Shown here in pieces: positions 53,826 through 64,000 of a DNA stretch of 64,000 nucleotides (positions within the stretch are counted from its first letter, which is position 1; every line of letters begins with the position of its first letter). This DNA is from Tipula vernalis (lineage: Eukaryota; Arthropoda; Insecta; Diptera; Tipulidae). The notes beneath the pieces are model-generated. The model did not search any database. It was not told where the DNA came from and was given only the letters and a program-made list of their open reading frames with translations. The stretch covers positions 457,451,995 through 457,515,994 of the forward strand of contig OY282558.1 in assembly GCA_958295665.1 (NCBI GenBank), read 5' to 3'. A program made the translations under genes and the position numbers.

Positions 53826-56800
53826 CTTCGAATCGATTTTTCTGTGAAATGTATGGAAATAATCAACCAATTTTAATGCGGTTTGGCATAACAATTTCAG
53901 GTCCCGAGACCTATCATTTGAGGTATCAAAAACCGCAATCGGAGCACAATTGCAGATTTTGGATTTTTACAGCTCTGAATCGGCTGAGCTATAGTAAGGT
54001 GATTTTCTTTGAATCGAACTTTCTACGAAATGTATGGTATAGCAATTACAGGTGTCCTGACCTATCATTTGAGGTGTCAAGAACCGCAATCGGAGCACAA
54101 TTGCAGATTTTGGATTTTTACAGCTTTGAATCGGCTGAGCTATAGTAAGGTGATTTTCTTCGAATCGATTTTTCTGTGAAATGTATGGAAATAATCAACC
54201 AATTTTAATGCGGTTTGGCATAACAATTACAGGTCCCGAGACCTATCATTTGAGGTATCAAAAACCGCAATCGGAGCACAATTGCAGATTTTGGATTTTT
54301 ACAGCTCTGAATCGGCTGAGCTATAGTAAGGTGATTTTCTTCGAATCGATTTTTCTGTGAAATGTATGGAAATAATCAACCAATTTTAATGCGGTTTGGC
54401 ATAACAATTTCAGGTCCGGAGACCTATCATTTGAGGTATCAAAAACCGCAATCGGAGCACAATTGCAGATTTTGGATTTTTACAGCTCTGAATCGGCTGA
54501 GCTATAGTAAGGTGATTTTCTTCGAATCGATTTTTCTGTGAAATGTATGGAAATAATCAACCAATTTTAATGCGGTTTGGCATAACAATTACAGGTCCCG
54601 AGACCTATCATTTGAGGTATCAAAAACCGCAATCGGAGCACAATTGCAGATTTTGGATTTTTACAGCTCTGAATCGGCTGAGCTATAGTAAGGTGATTTT
54701 CTTTGAATCGAACTTTCTACGAAATGTATGGTATAGCAATTACAGGTGTCCTGACCTATCATTTGAGGTGTCAAGAACCGCAATCGGAGCACAATTGCAG
54801 ATTTTGGATTTTTACAGCTCTGAATCGGCTGAGCTATAGTAAGGTGATTTTCTTCGAATCGATTTTTCTGTGAAATGTATGGAAATAATCAACCAATTTT
54901 AATGCGGTTTGGCATAACAATTTCAGGTCCCGAGACCTATCATTTGAGGTATCAAAAACCGCAATCGGAGCACAATTGCAGATTTTGGATTTTTACAGCT
55001 CTGAATCGGCTGAGCTATAGTAAGGTGATTTTCTTTGAATCGAACTTTCTACGAAATGTATGGTATAGCAATTACAGGTGTCCTGACCTATCATTTGAGG
55101 TGTCAAGAACCGCAATCGGAGCACAATTGCAGATTTTGGATTTTTACAGCTCTGAATCGGCTGAGCTATAGTAAGGTGATTTTCTTCGAATCGATTTTTC
55201 TGTGAAATGTATGGAAATAATCAACCAATTTTAATGCGGTTTGGCATAACAATTTCAGGTCCCGAGACCTATCATTTGAGGTATCAAAAACCGCAATCGG
55301 AGCACAATTGCAGATTTTGGATTTTTACAGCTCTGAATCGGCTGAGCTATAGTAAGGTGATTTTCTTTGAATCGAACTTTCTACGAAATGTATGGTATAG
55401 CAATTACAGGTGTCCTGACCTATCATTTGAGGTGTCAAGAACCGCAATCGGAGCACAATTGCAGATTTTGGATTTTTACAGCTCTGAATCGGCTGAGCTA
55501 TAGTAAGGTGATTTTCTTCGAATCGATTTTTCTGTGAAATGTATGGAAATAATCAACCAATTTTAATGCGGTTTGGCATAACAATTACAGGTCCCGAGAC
55601 CTATCATTTGAGGTATCAAAAACCGCAATCGGAGCACAATTGCAGATTTTGGATTTTTACAGCTCTGAATCGGCTGAGCTATAGTAAGGTGATTTTCTTC
55701 GAATCGATTTTTCTGTGAAATGTATGGAAATAATCAACCAATTTTAATGCGGTTTGGCATAACAATTTCAGGTCCCGAGACCTATCATTTGAGGTATCAA
55801 AAACCGCAATCGGAGCACAATTGCAGATTTTGGATTTTTACAGCTCTGAATCGGCTGAGCTATAGTAAGGTGATTTTCTTTGAATCGAACTTTCTACGAA
55901 ATGTATGGTATAGCAATTACAGGTGTCCTGACCTATCATTTGAGGTGTCAAGAACCGCAATCGGAGCACAATTGCAGATTTTGGATTTTTACAGCTCTGA
56001 ATCGGCTGAGCTATAGTAAGGTGATTTTCTTCGAATCGATTTTTCTGTGAAATGTATGGAAATAATCAACCAATTTTAATGCGGTTTGGCATAACAATTA
56101 CAGGTCCCGAGACCTATCATTTGAGGTATCAAAAACCGCAATCGGAGCACAATTGCAGATTTTGGATTTTTACAGCTCTGAATCGGCTGAGCTATAGTAA
56201 GGTGATTTTCTTCGAATCGATTTTTCTGTGAAATGTATGGAAATAATCAACCAATTTTAATGCGGTTTGGCATAACAATTTCAGGTCCCGAGACCTATCA
56301 TTTGAGGTATCAAAAACCGCAATCGGAGCACAATTGCAGATTTTGGATTTTTACAGCTCTGAATCGGCTGAGCTATAGTAAGGTGATTTTCTTTGAATCG
56401 AACTTTCTACGAAATGTATGGTATAGCAATTACAGGTGTCCTGACCTATCATTTGAGGTGTCAAGAACCGCAATCGGAGCACAATTGCAGATTTTGGATT
56501 TTTACAGCTCTGAATCGGCTGAGCTATAGTAAGGTGATTTTCTTCGAATCGATTTTTCTGTGAAATGTATGGAAATAATCAACCAATTTTAATGCGGTTT
56601 GGCATAACAATTTCAGGTCCCGAGACCTATCATTTGAGGTATCAAAAACCGCAATCGGAGCACAATTGCAGATTTTGGATTTTTACGGCTCTGAATCGGC
56701 TGAGCTATAGTAAGGTGATTTTCTTTGAATCGAACTTTCTACGAAATGTATGGTATAGCAATTACAGGTGTCCTGACCTATCATTTGAGGTGTCAAGAAC

Positions 56801-59800
56801 CGCAATCGGAGCACAATTGCAGATTTTGGATTTTTACAGCTCTGAATCGGCTGAGCTATAGTAAGGTGATTTTCTTCGAATCGATTTTTCTGTGAAATGT
56901 ATGGAAATAATCAACCAATTTTAATGCGGTTTGGCATAACAATTTCAGGTCCCGAGACCTATCATTTGAGGTATCAAAAACCGCAATCGGAGCACAATTG
57001 CAGATTTTGGATTTTTACAGCTCTGAATCGGCTGAGCTATAGTAAGGTGATTTTCTTTGAATCGAACTTTCTACGAAATGTATGGTATAGCAATTACAGG
57101 TGTCCTGACCTATCATTTGAGGTGTCAAGAACCGCAATCGGAGCACAATTGCAGATTTTGGATTTTTACAGCTCTGAATCGGCTGAGCTATAGTAAGGTG
57201 ATTTTCTTCGAATCGATTTTTCTGTGAAATGTATGGAAATAATCAACCAATTTTAATGCGGTTTGGCATAACAATTACAGGTCCCGAGACCTATCATTTG
57301 AGGTATCAAAAACCGCAATCGGAGCACAATTGCAGATTTTGGATTTTTACAGCTCTGAATCGGCTGAGCTATAGTAAGGTGATTTTCTTCGAATCGATTT
57401 TTCTGTGAAATGTATGGAAATAATCAACCAATTTTAATGCGGTTTGGCATAACAATTACAGGTCCCGAGACCTATCATTTGAGGTATCAAAAACCGCAAT
57501 CGGAGCACAATTGCAGATTTTGGATTTTTACAGCTCTGAATCGGCTGAGCTATAGTAAGGTGATTTTCTTTGAATCGAACTTTCTACGAAATGTATGGTA
57601 TAGCAATTACAGGTGTCCTGACCTATCATTTGAGGTGTCAAGAACCGCAATCGGAGCACAATTGCAGATTTTGGATTTTTACAGCTCTGAATCGGCTGAG
57701 CTATAGTAAGGTGATTTTCTTCGAATCGATTTTTCTGTGAAATGTATGGAAATAATCAACCAATTTTAATGCGGTTTGGCATAACAATTTCAGGTCCCGA
57801 GACCTATCATTTGAGGTATCAAAAACCGCAATCGGAGCACAATTGCAGATTTTGGATTTTTACAGCTCTGAATCGGCTGAGCTATAGTAAGGTGATTTTC
57901 TTTGAATCGAACTTTCTACGAAATGTATGGTATAGCAATTACAGGTGTCCTGACCTATCATTTGAGGTGTCAAGAACCGCAATCGGAGCACAATTGCAGA
58001 TTTTGGATTTTTACAGCTCTGAATCGGCTGAGCTATAGTAAGGTGATTTTCTTCGAATCGATTTTTCTGTGAAATGTATGGAAATAATCAACCAAATTTA
58101 ATGCGGTTTGGCATAACAATTACAGGTCCCGAGACCTATCATTTGAGGTATCAAAAACCGCAATCGGAGCACAATTGCAGATTTTGGATTTTTACAGCTC
58201 TGAATCGGCTGAGCTATAGTAAGGTGATTTTCTTCGAATCGATTTTTCTGTGAAATGTATGGAAATAATCAACCAATTTTAATGCGGTTTGGCATAACAA
58301 TTTCAGGTCCCGAGACCTATCATTTGAGGTATCAAAAACCGCAATCGGAGCACAATTGCAGATTTTGGATTTTTACGGCTCTGAATCGGCTGAGCTATAG
58401 TAAGGTGATTTTCTTTGAATCGAACTTTCTACGAAATGTATGGTATAGCAATTACAGGTGTCCTGACCTATCGTTTGAGGTGTCAAGAACCGCAATCGGA
58501 GCACAATTGCAGATTTTGGATTTTTACAGCTCTGAATCGGCTGAGCTATAGTAAGGTGATTTTCTTCGAATCGATTTTTCTGTGAAATGTATGGAAATAA
58601 TCAACCAATTTTAATGCGGTTTGGCATAACAATTACAGGTCCCGAGACCTATCATTTGAGGTATCAAAAACCGCAATCGGAGCACAATTGCAGATTTTGG
58701 ATTTTTACAGCTCTGAATCGGCTGAGCTATAGTAAGGTGATTTTCTTCGAATCGATTTTTCTGTGAAATGTATGGAAATAATCAACCAATTTTAATGCGG
58801 TTTGGCATAACAATTTCAGGTCCCGAGACCTATCATTTGAGGTATCAAAAACCGCAATCGGAGCACAATTGCAGATTTTGGATTTTTACGGCTCTGAATC
58901 GGCTGAGCTATAGTAAGGTGATTTTCTTTGAATCGAACTTTCTACGAAATGTATGGTATAGCAATTACAGGTGTCCTGACCTATCATTTGAGGTGTCAAG
59001 AACCGCAATCGGAGCACAATTGCAGATTTTGGATTTTTACAGCTCTGAATCGGCTGAGCTATAGTAAGGTGATTTTCTTCGAATCGATTTTTCTGTGAAA
59101 TGTATGGAAATAATCAACCAATTTTAATGCGGTTTGGCATAACAATTACAGGTCCCGAGACCTATCATTTGAGGTATCAAAAACCGCAATCGGAGCACAA
59201 TTGCAGATTTTGGATTTTTACAGCTCTGAATCGGCTGAGCTATAGTAAGGTGATTTTCTTCGAATCGATTTTTCTGTGAAATGTATGGAAATAATCAACC
59301 AATTTTAATGCGGTTTGGCATAACAATTTCAGGTCCCGAGACCTATCATTTGAGGTATCAAAAACCGCAATCGGAGCACAATTGCAGATTTTGGATTTCT
59401 ACAGCTCTGAATCGGCCGAGCTATAGTAAGGTGATTTTCTTTGAATCGAACTTTCTACGAAATGTATGGTATAGCAATTACAGGTGTCCTGACCTATCAT
59501 TTGAGGTGTCAAGAACCGCAATCGGAGCACAATTGCAGATTTTGGATTTTTACAGCTCTGAATCGGCTGAGCTATAGTAAGGTGATTTTCTTCGAATCGA
59601 TTTTTCTGTGAAATGTATGGAAATAATCAACCAATTTTAATGCGGTTTGGCATAACAATTACAGGTCCCGAGACCTATCATTTGAGGTATCAAAAACCGC
59701 AATCGGAGCACAATTGCAGATTTTGGATTTTTACAGCTCTGAATCGGCTGAGCTATAGTAAGGTGATTTTCTTCGAATCGATTTTTCTGTGAAATGTATG

Positions 59801-62455
59801 GAAATAATCAACCAATTTTAATGCGGTTTGGCATAACAATTTCAGGTCCCGAGACCTATCATTTGAGGTATCAAAAACCGCAATCGGAGCACAATTGCAG
59901 ATTTTGGATTTTTACAGCTCTGAATCGGCTGAGCTATAGTAAGGTGATTTTCTTTGAATCGAACTTTCTACGAAATGTATGGTATAGCAATTACAGGTGT
60001 CCTGACCTATCATTTGAGGTGTCAAGAACCGCAATCGGAGCACAATTGCAGATTTTGGATTTTTACAGCTCTGAATCGGCTGAGCTATAGTAAGGTGATT
60101 TTCTTCGAATCGATTTTTCTGTGAAATGTATGGAAATAATCAACCAATTTTAATGCGGTTTGGCATAACAATTTCAGGTCCCGAGACCTATCATTTGAGG
60201 TATCAAAAACCGCAATCGGAGCACAATTGCAGATTTTGGATTTTTACAGCTCTGAATCGGCTGAGCTATAGTAAGGTGATTTTCTTTGAATCGAACTTTC
60301 TACGAAATGTATGGTATAGCAATTACAGGTGTCCTGACCTATCATTTGAGGTGTCAAGAACCGCAATCGGAGCACAATTGCAGATTTTGGATTTTTACAG
60401 CTCTGAATCGGCTGAGCTATAGTAAGGTGATTTTCTTCGAATCGATTTTTCTGTGAAATGTATGGAAATAATCAACCAATTTTAATGCGGTTTGGCATAA
60501 CAATTACAGGTCCCGAGACCTATCATTTGAGGTATCAAAAACCACAATCGGAGCACAATTGCAGATTTTGGATTTTTACAGCTCTGAATCGGCTGAGCTA
60601 TAGTAAGGTGATTTTCTTCGAATCGATTTTTCTGTGAAATGTATGGAAATAATCAACCAATTTTAATGCGGTTTGGCATAACAATTTCAGGTCCCGAGAC
60701 CTATCATTTGAGGTATCAAAAACCGCAATCGGAGCACAATTGCAGATTTTGGATTTTTACAGCTCTGAATCGGCTGAGCTATAGTAAGGTGATTTTCTTT
60801 GAATCGAACTTTCTACGAAATGTATGGTATAGCAATTACAGGTGTCCTGACCTATCATTTGAGGTGTCAAGAACCGCAATCGGAGCACAATTGCAGATTT
60901 TGGATTTTTACAGCTCTGAATCGGCTGAGCTATAGTAAGGTGATTTTCTTCGAATCGATTTTTCTGTGAAATGTATGGAAATAATCAACCAATTTTAATG
61001 CGGTTATCATAACAATTACAGGTCCCGAGACCTATCATTTGAGGTATCAAAAACCGCAATCGGAGCACAATTGCAGATTTTGGATTTTTACAGCTCTGAA
61101 TCGGCTGAGCTATAGTAAGGTGATTTTCTTCGAATCGATTTTTCTGTGAAATGTATGGAAATAATCAACCAATTTTAATGCGGTTTGGCATAACAATTTC
61201 AGGTCCCGAGACCTATCATTTGAGGTATCAAAAACCGCAATCGGAGCACAATTGCAGATTTTGGATTTTTACAGCTCTGAATCGGCTGAGCTATAGTAAG
61301 GTGATTTTCTTTGAATCGAACTTTCTACGAAATGTATGGTATAGCAATTACAGGTGTCCTGACCTATCATTTGAGGTGTCAAGAACCGCAATCGGAGCAC
61401 AATTGCAGATTTTGGATTTTTACAGCTCTGAATCGGCTGAGCTATAGTAAGGTGATTTTCTTTGAATCGAACTTTCTACGAAATGTATGGTATAGCAATT
61501 ACAGGTGTCCTGACCTATCATTTGAGGTGTCAAGAACCGCAATCGGAGCACAATTGCAGATTTTGGATTTTTACAGCTCTGAATCGGCTGAGCTATAGTA
61601 AGGTGATTTTCTTCGAATCGATTTTTCTGTGAAATGTATGGAAATAATCAACCAATTTTAATGCGGTTTGGCATAACAATTTCAGGTCCCGAGACCTATC
61701 ATTTGAGGTATCAAAAACCGCAATCGGAGCACAATTGCAGATTTTGGATTTTTACAGCTCTGAATCGGCTGAGCTATAGTAAGGTGATTTTCTTTGAATC
61801 GAACTTTCTACGAAATGTATGGTATAGCAATTACAGGTGTCCTGACCTATCATTTGAGGTGTCAAGAACCGCAATCGGAGCACAATTGCAGATTTTGGAT
61901 TTTTACAGCTCTGAATCGGCTGAGCTATAGTAAGGTGATTTTCTTCGAATCGATTTTTCTGTGAAATGTATGGAAATAATCAACCAATTTTAATGCGGTT
62001 TGGCATAACAATTACAGGTCCCGAGACCTATCATTTGAGGTATCAAAAACCGCAATCGGAGCACAATTGCAGATTTTGGATTTTTACAGCTCTGAATCGG
62101 CTGAGCTATAGTAAGGTGATTTTCTTCGAATCGATTTTTCTGTGAAATGTATGGAAATAATCAACCAATTTTAATGCGGTTTGGCATAACAATTTCAGGT
62201 CCCGAGACCTATCATTTGAGGTATCAAAAACCGCAATCGGAGCACAATTGCAGATTTTGGATTTTTACAGCTCTGAATCGGCTGAGCTATAGTAAGGTGA
62301 TTTTCTTTGAATCGAACTTTCTACGAAATGTATGGTATAGCAATTACAGGTGTCCTGACCTATCATTTGAGGTGTCAAGAACCGCAATCGGAGCACAATT
62401 GCAGATTTTGGATTTTTACAGCTCTGAATCGGCTGAGCTATAGTAAGGTGATTTT
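53826..62455 (+). repeat. Block built mainly of BAB trimers (513 bp)
   Basis: Most spacings are 513 bp (B-A-B) with some 332 bp dimers. In the trimers the B before an A usually has CAATTTCAGG and the second B has CAATTACAGG, so position and sequence type go together. Four perfect trimers in a row occupy 57719-59770. B 60948 is 180 bp with GCGGTTATCATAAC near 61005 in place of GCGGTTTGGCATAAC. An AA pair occurs at 61309 and 61460. Confidence 0.9.
57719..59770 (+). repeat. Four consecutive 513 bp BAB trimers
   Basis: Trimer starts at 57719, 58232, 58745 and 59258. In each, the first B has CAATTTCAGG and the second B has CAATTACAGG. The trimers at 58232 and 58745 share TTTACGGCTC in the first B. 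Private changes are ACCAAATTTAATG near 58093, TATCGTTTGAGG near 58470, and TTTCTACAGC plus CGGCCGAGC near 59397-59420. Confidence 0.9.
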
Positions 62456-62552
62456 CTTCGAATCGATTTTTCTGTGAAATGTATGGAAATAATCAACCAA
62501 TTTTAATGCGGTTTGGCATAACAATTACAGGTCCCGAGACCTATCATTTGAG
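62456..62552 (+). repeat. Truncated B monomer at the inversion breakpoint
   Basis: A B monomer (CAATTACAGG form) that stops after its base 97, in CATTTGAG. The next expected bases, GTATCAAAAACC, are absent and the sequence changes to CTCAGCCGATTCAGAGC, the reverse complement of the B or A 3' end. This is the only truncated monomer on the forward arm apart from the one cut by the window edge. Confidence 0.95.
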
Positions 62553-62556
62553 CTCA
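62549..62556. other. Inversion junction, TGAGCTCA palindrome with 2 bp overlap
   Basis: Forward sequence ...CATTTGAG meets inverted sequence AGCTCAGCCG... The bases AG (62551-62552) belong to both sides, a 2 bp microhomology. The join creates the perfect 8 bp palindrome TGAGCTCA. On monomer coordinates, B base 97 is joined to base 165 of a monomer in opposite orientation, so the join is not symmetric. Confidence 0.93.
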
Positions 62557-62618
62557 GCCGATTCAGAGCTGTAAAAATCCAAAATCTGCAATTGTGCTCC
62601 GATTGCGGTTTTTGATAC
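62553..62618. other. 66 bp spacer between the two arms of the inverted repeat
   Basis: The reverse complement of the forward arm's last bases (CTATCATTTGAG, ending 62552) begins at 62619 (CTCAAATGATAG). Between them lie 66 bp of B 3'-half sequence in minus orientation. The arms pair through the flanking B and then the adjacent A; the first difference is TTACAGG on the left against TTCAGG on the right. Farther out, monomer order differs (left B, A, B, B; right B, A, B, A, A). A foldback hairpin is possible in single-stranded DNA or RNA. Confidence 0.8.
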
Positions 62619-64000
62619 CTCAAATGATAGGTCTCGGGACCTGAAATTGTTATGCCAAACCGCATTAAAATTGGTTGATTATTTCCATACATTTCACAGA
62701 AAAATCGATTCGAAGAAAATCACCTTACTATAGCTCAGCCGATTCAGAGCTGTAAAAATCCAAAATCTGCAATTGTGCTCCGATTGCGGTTCTTGATACC
62801 TCAAATGATAGGTCAGGACACCTGTAATTGCTATACCATACATTTCGTAGAAAGTTCGATTCAAAGAAAATCACCTTACTAGCTCAGCCGATTCAGAGCT
62901 GTAAAAATCCAAAATCTGCAATTGTGCTCCGATTGCGGGTTTTTGATACCTCAAATGATAGGTCTCGGGACCTGAAATTGTTATGCCAAACCGCATTAAA
63001 ATTGGTTGATTATTACCATACATTTCACAGAAAAATCGATTCGAAGAAAATCACCTTACTATAGCTCAGCCGATTCAGAGCTGTAAAAATCCAAAATCTG
63101 CAATTGTGCTCCGATTGCGGTTCTTGACACCTCAAATGATAGGTCAGGACACCTGTAATTGCTATACCATACATTTCGTAGAAAGTTCGATTCAAAGAAA
63201 ATCACCTTACTATAGCTCAGCCGATTCAGAGCTGTGAAAATCCAAAATCTGCAATTGTGCTCCGATTGCGGTTCTTGACACCTCAAATGATAGGTCAGGA
63301 CACCTGTAATTGCTATACCATACATTTCGTAGAAAGTTCGATTCAAAGAAAATCACCTTACTAGCTCAGCCGATTCAGAGCTGTAAAAATCCAAAATCTG
63401 CAATTGTGCTCCGATTGCGGTTTTTGATACCTCAAATGATAGGTCTCGGGACCTGAAATTGTTATGCCAAACCGCATTAAAATTGGTTGATTATTACCAT
63501 ACATTTCACAGAAAAATCGATTCGAAGAAAATCACCTTACTATAGCTCAGCCGATTCAGAGCTGTAAAAATCCAAAATCTGCAATTGTGCTCCGATTGCG
63601 GTTCTTGATACCTCAAATGATAGGTCAGGACACCTGTAATTGCTATACCATACATTTCGTAGAAAGTTCGATTCAAAGAAAATCACCTTACTAGCTCAGC
63701 CGATTCAGAGCTGTAAAAATCCAAAATCTGCAATTGTGCTCCGATTGTGGTTTTTGATACCTCAAATGATAGGTCTCGGGACCTGAAATTGTTATGCCAA
63801 ACCGCATTAAAATTGGTTGATTATTACCATACATTTCACAGAAAAATCGATTCGAAGAAAATCACCTTACTATAGCTCAGCCGATTCAGAGCTGTAAAAA
63901 TCCAAAATCTGCAATTGTGCTCCGATTGCGGTTCTTGATACCTCAAATGATAGGTCAGGACACCTGTAATTGCTATACCATACATTTCGTAGAAAGTTCG
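62553..64000 (-). repeat. Satellite array, inverted arm
   Basis: The same A/B monomers, now entirely on the minus strand. Unit limits on the + strand are B 62551-62715 (partial), A 62716-62866, B 62867-63046, A 63047-63197, A 63198-63348, B 63349-63527, A 63528-63678, B 63679-63857 and A 63858-64000 (cut by the window end). The three complete B monomers are 179-180 bp because TA is missing from their terminal CTATAG, and they read GGTAATAAT where forward B monomers read GGAAATAAT. B 62867-63046 also has one extra G/C, giving AAACCCGC on its own strand. The single A monomers between B monomers carry GGTATCAAG, while the AA pair carries GGTGTCAAG. The arm runs past the window end. Confidence 0.96.

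Larger units (their letters stand above)
1..62552 (+). repeat. Satellite array, forward arm (A/B monomers, direct orientation)
   Basis: A continuous head-to-tail array of two related monomers, A (151 bp) and B (181 bp), with no unique sequence between them. I tracked monomer starts by CTTTGAATCG (A) and CTTCGAATCG (B); the start-to-start distances close arithmetically across the arm, for example 23283 to 25670 through thirteen monomers. Copies differ from one another at only a few bases, so the array is strongly homogenised. Each monomer carries the adjacent stops TAG TAA in CTATAGTAAGG, and neither 151, 181 nor 332 is a multiple of 3, so no frame stays open across the array. The array starts inside an A monomer at base 1 and therefore continues upstream. 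Arrays of this kind form centromeric or pericentromeric heterochromatin in many eukaryotes; that role is inferred here. Confidence 0.97.

Noticed and set aside
62456..62715. Transposon or insertion sequence at the orientation switch
   Set aside because: There is no terminal repeat, target duplication, transposase frame or foreign sequence at the junction; both sides are ordinary B monomer.
62828..63064. 78-codon + strand frame in the inverted arm
   Set aside because: It is reverse-complement satellite sequence opened by the 2 bp deletion and the extra base in B 62867-63046. There is no homology or coding signal that I can see.
1..64000. CRISPR array
   Set aside because: The repeats are 151-181 bp, directly abutting and without unique spacers, and no cas-like gene is present.
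1..64000. Pol III (tRNA-like) origin of the monomer
   Set aside because: I looked for A- and B-box sequences. TTCGAATC near the B start and its reverse complement only partly resemble a B box, and no A box stands at a suitable distance.
1..64000. Assignment to a named satellite family or species
   Set aside because: I do not recognise the monomer with any certainty. A database search of the A and B consensus would decide; naming a species from memory would be a guess.

Overview
The whole 64 kb window is a single satellite DNA array. I found no protein gene, RNA gene, transposon, CRISPR array or unique sequence. Every position can be assigned to one of two related monomers: A (151 bp, about 40% GC by hand count) and B (181 bp, about 38% GC). 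A and B align end to end except that B carries 30 extra bp (B positions 31-60). Monomers here are numbered from the C of CTTTGAATCG (A) or CTTCGAATCG (B). Monomer joins fall where lengths of 151 and 181 predict, with a small number of 1-2 bp indels. About 380 monomers are present by simple division. Tens of kilobases of homogeneous 150-180 bp monomers with higher-order repeats (HORs) is typical of eukaryotic centromeric or pericentromeric heterochromatin. I cannot name the species. An insect or other invertebrate is a guess, not a call.

Layout on the + strand: 1-2244 is an irregular mix of BAA, BAAA and BB. 2245-21953 is dominated by the 332 bp BA dimer and carries segmental duplications: 996 bp, a perfectly adjacent 2,324 bp duplication of seven dimers with a third shortened copy, and a ~3 kb block repeated 6,127 bp downstream. 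21954-32400 is a distinct sequence subfamily (TTTAAGGTATC, GGAGTTTTAC and GGAGAACAATTG variants, plus 182 bp B monomers with an extra T). 32401-48150 is B-rich and is organised by an HOR whose head, BA-B-BA-BA (1,177 bp), recurs five times; one complete 2,384 bp, 14-monomer version occurs twice, about 10.3 kb apart. 48151-53825 is A-rich, with runs of three and four A monomers, three tandem BAAA units of 634 bp and a B/A hybrid monomer. 53826-62552 is built mainly of 513 bp BAB trimers.

At 62551-62552 the array flips orientation. A B monomer is cut at its base 97 and joined, through a 2 bp overlap (AG), to a B monomer in the opposite orientation. From there to 64000 all monomers are on the minus strand. 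The inverted arm has its own subfamily marks: a 2 bp deletion giving GAGCTAGTAAGG at the end of every complete B, and GGTAATAAT in place of GGAAATAAT. Both marks occur exactly once on the forward arm, at 41.2-41.9 kb in a matching B-A-A-B context. This suggests sequence exchange between oppositely oriented arms more than 20 kb apart. The breakpoint and this tract are the most interesting things in the window.

The many ~95-98 codon open frames seen in such sequence are a by-product of the repeat. They sit in the same place in every dimer, shift frame from dimer to dimer and end at the same TAGTAA, and I do not call any of them a gene.
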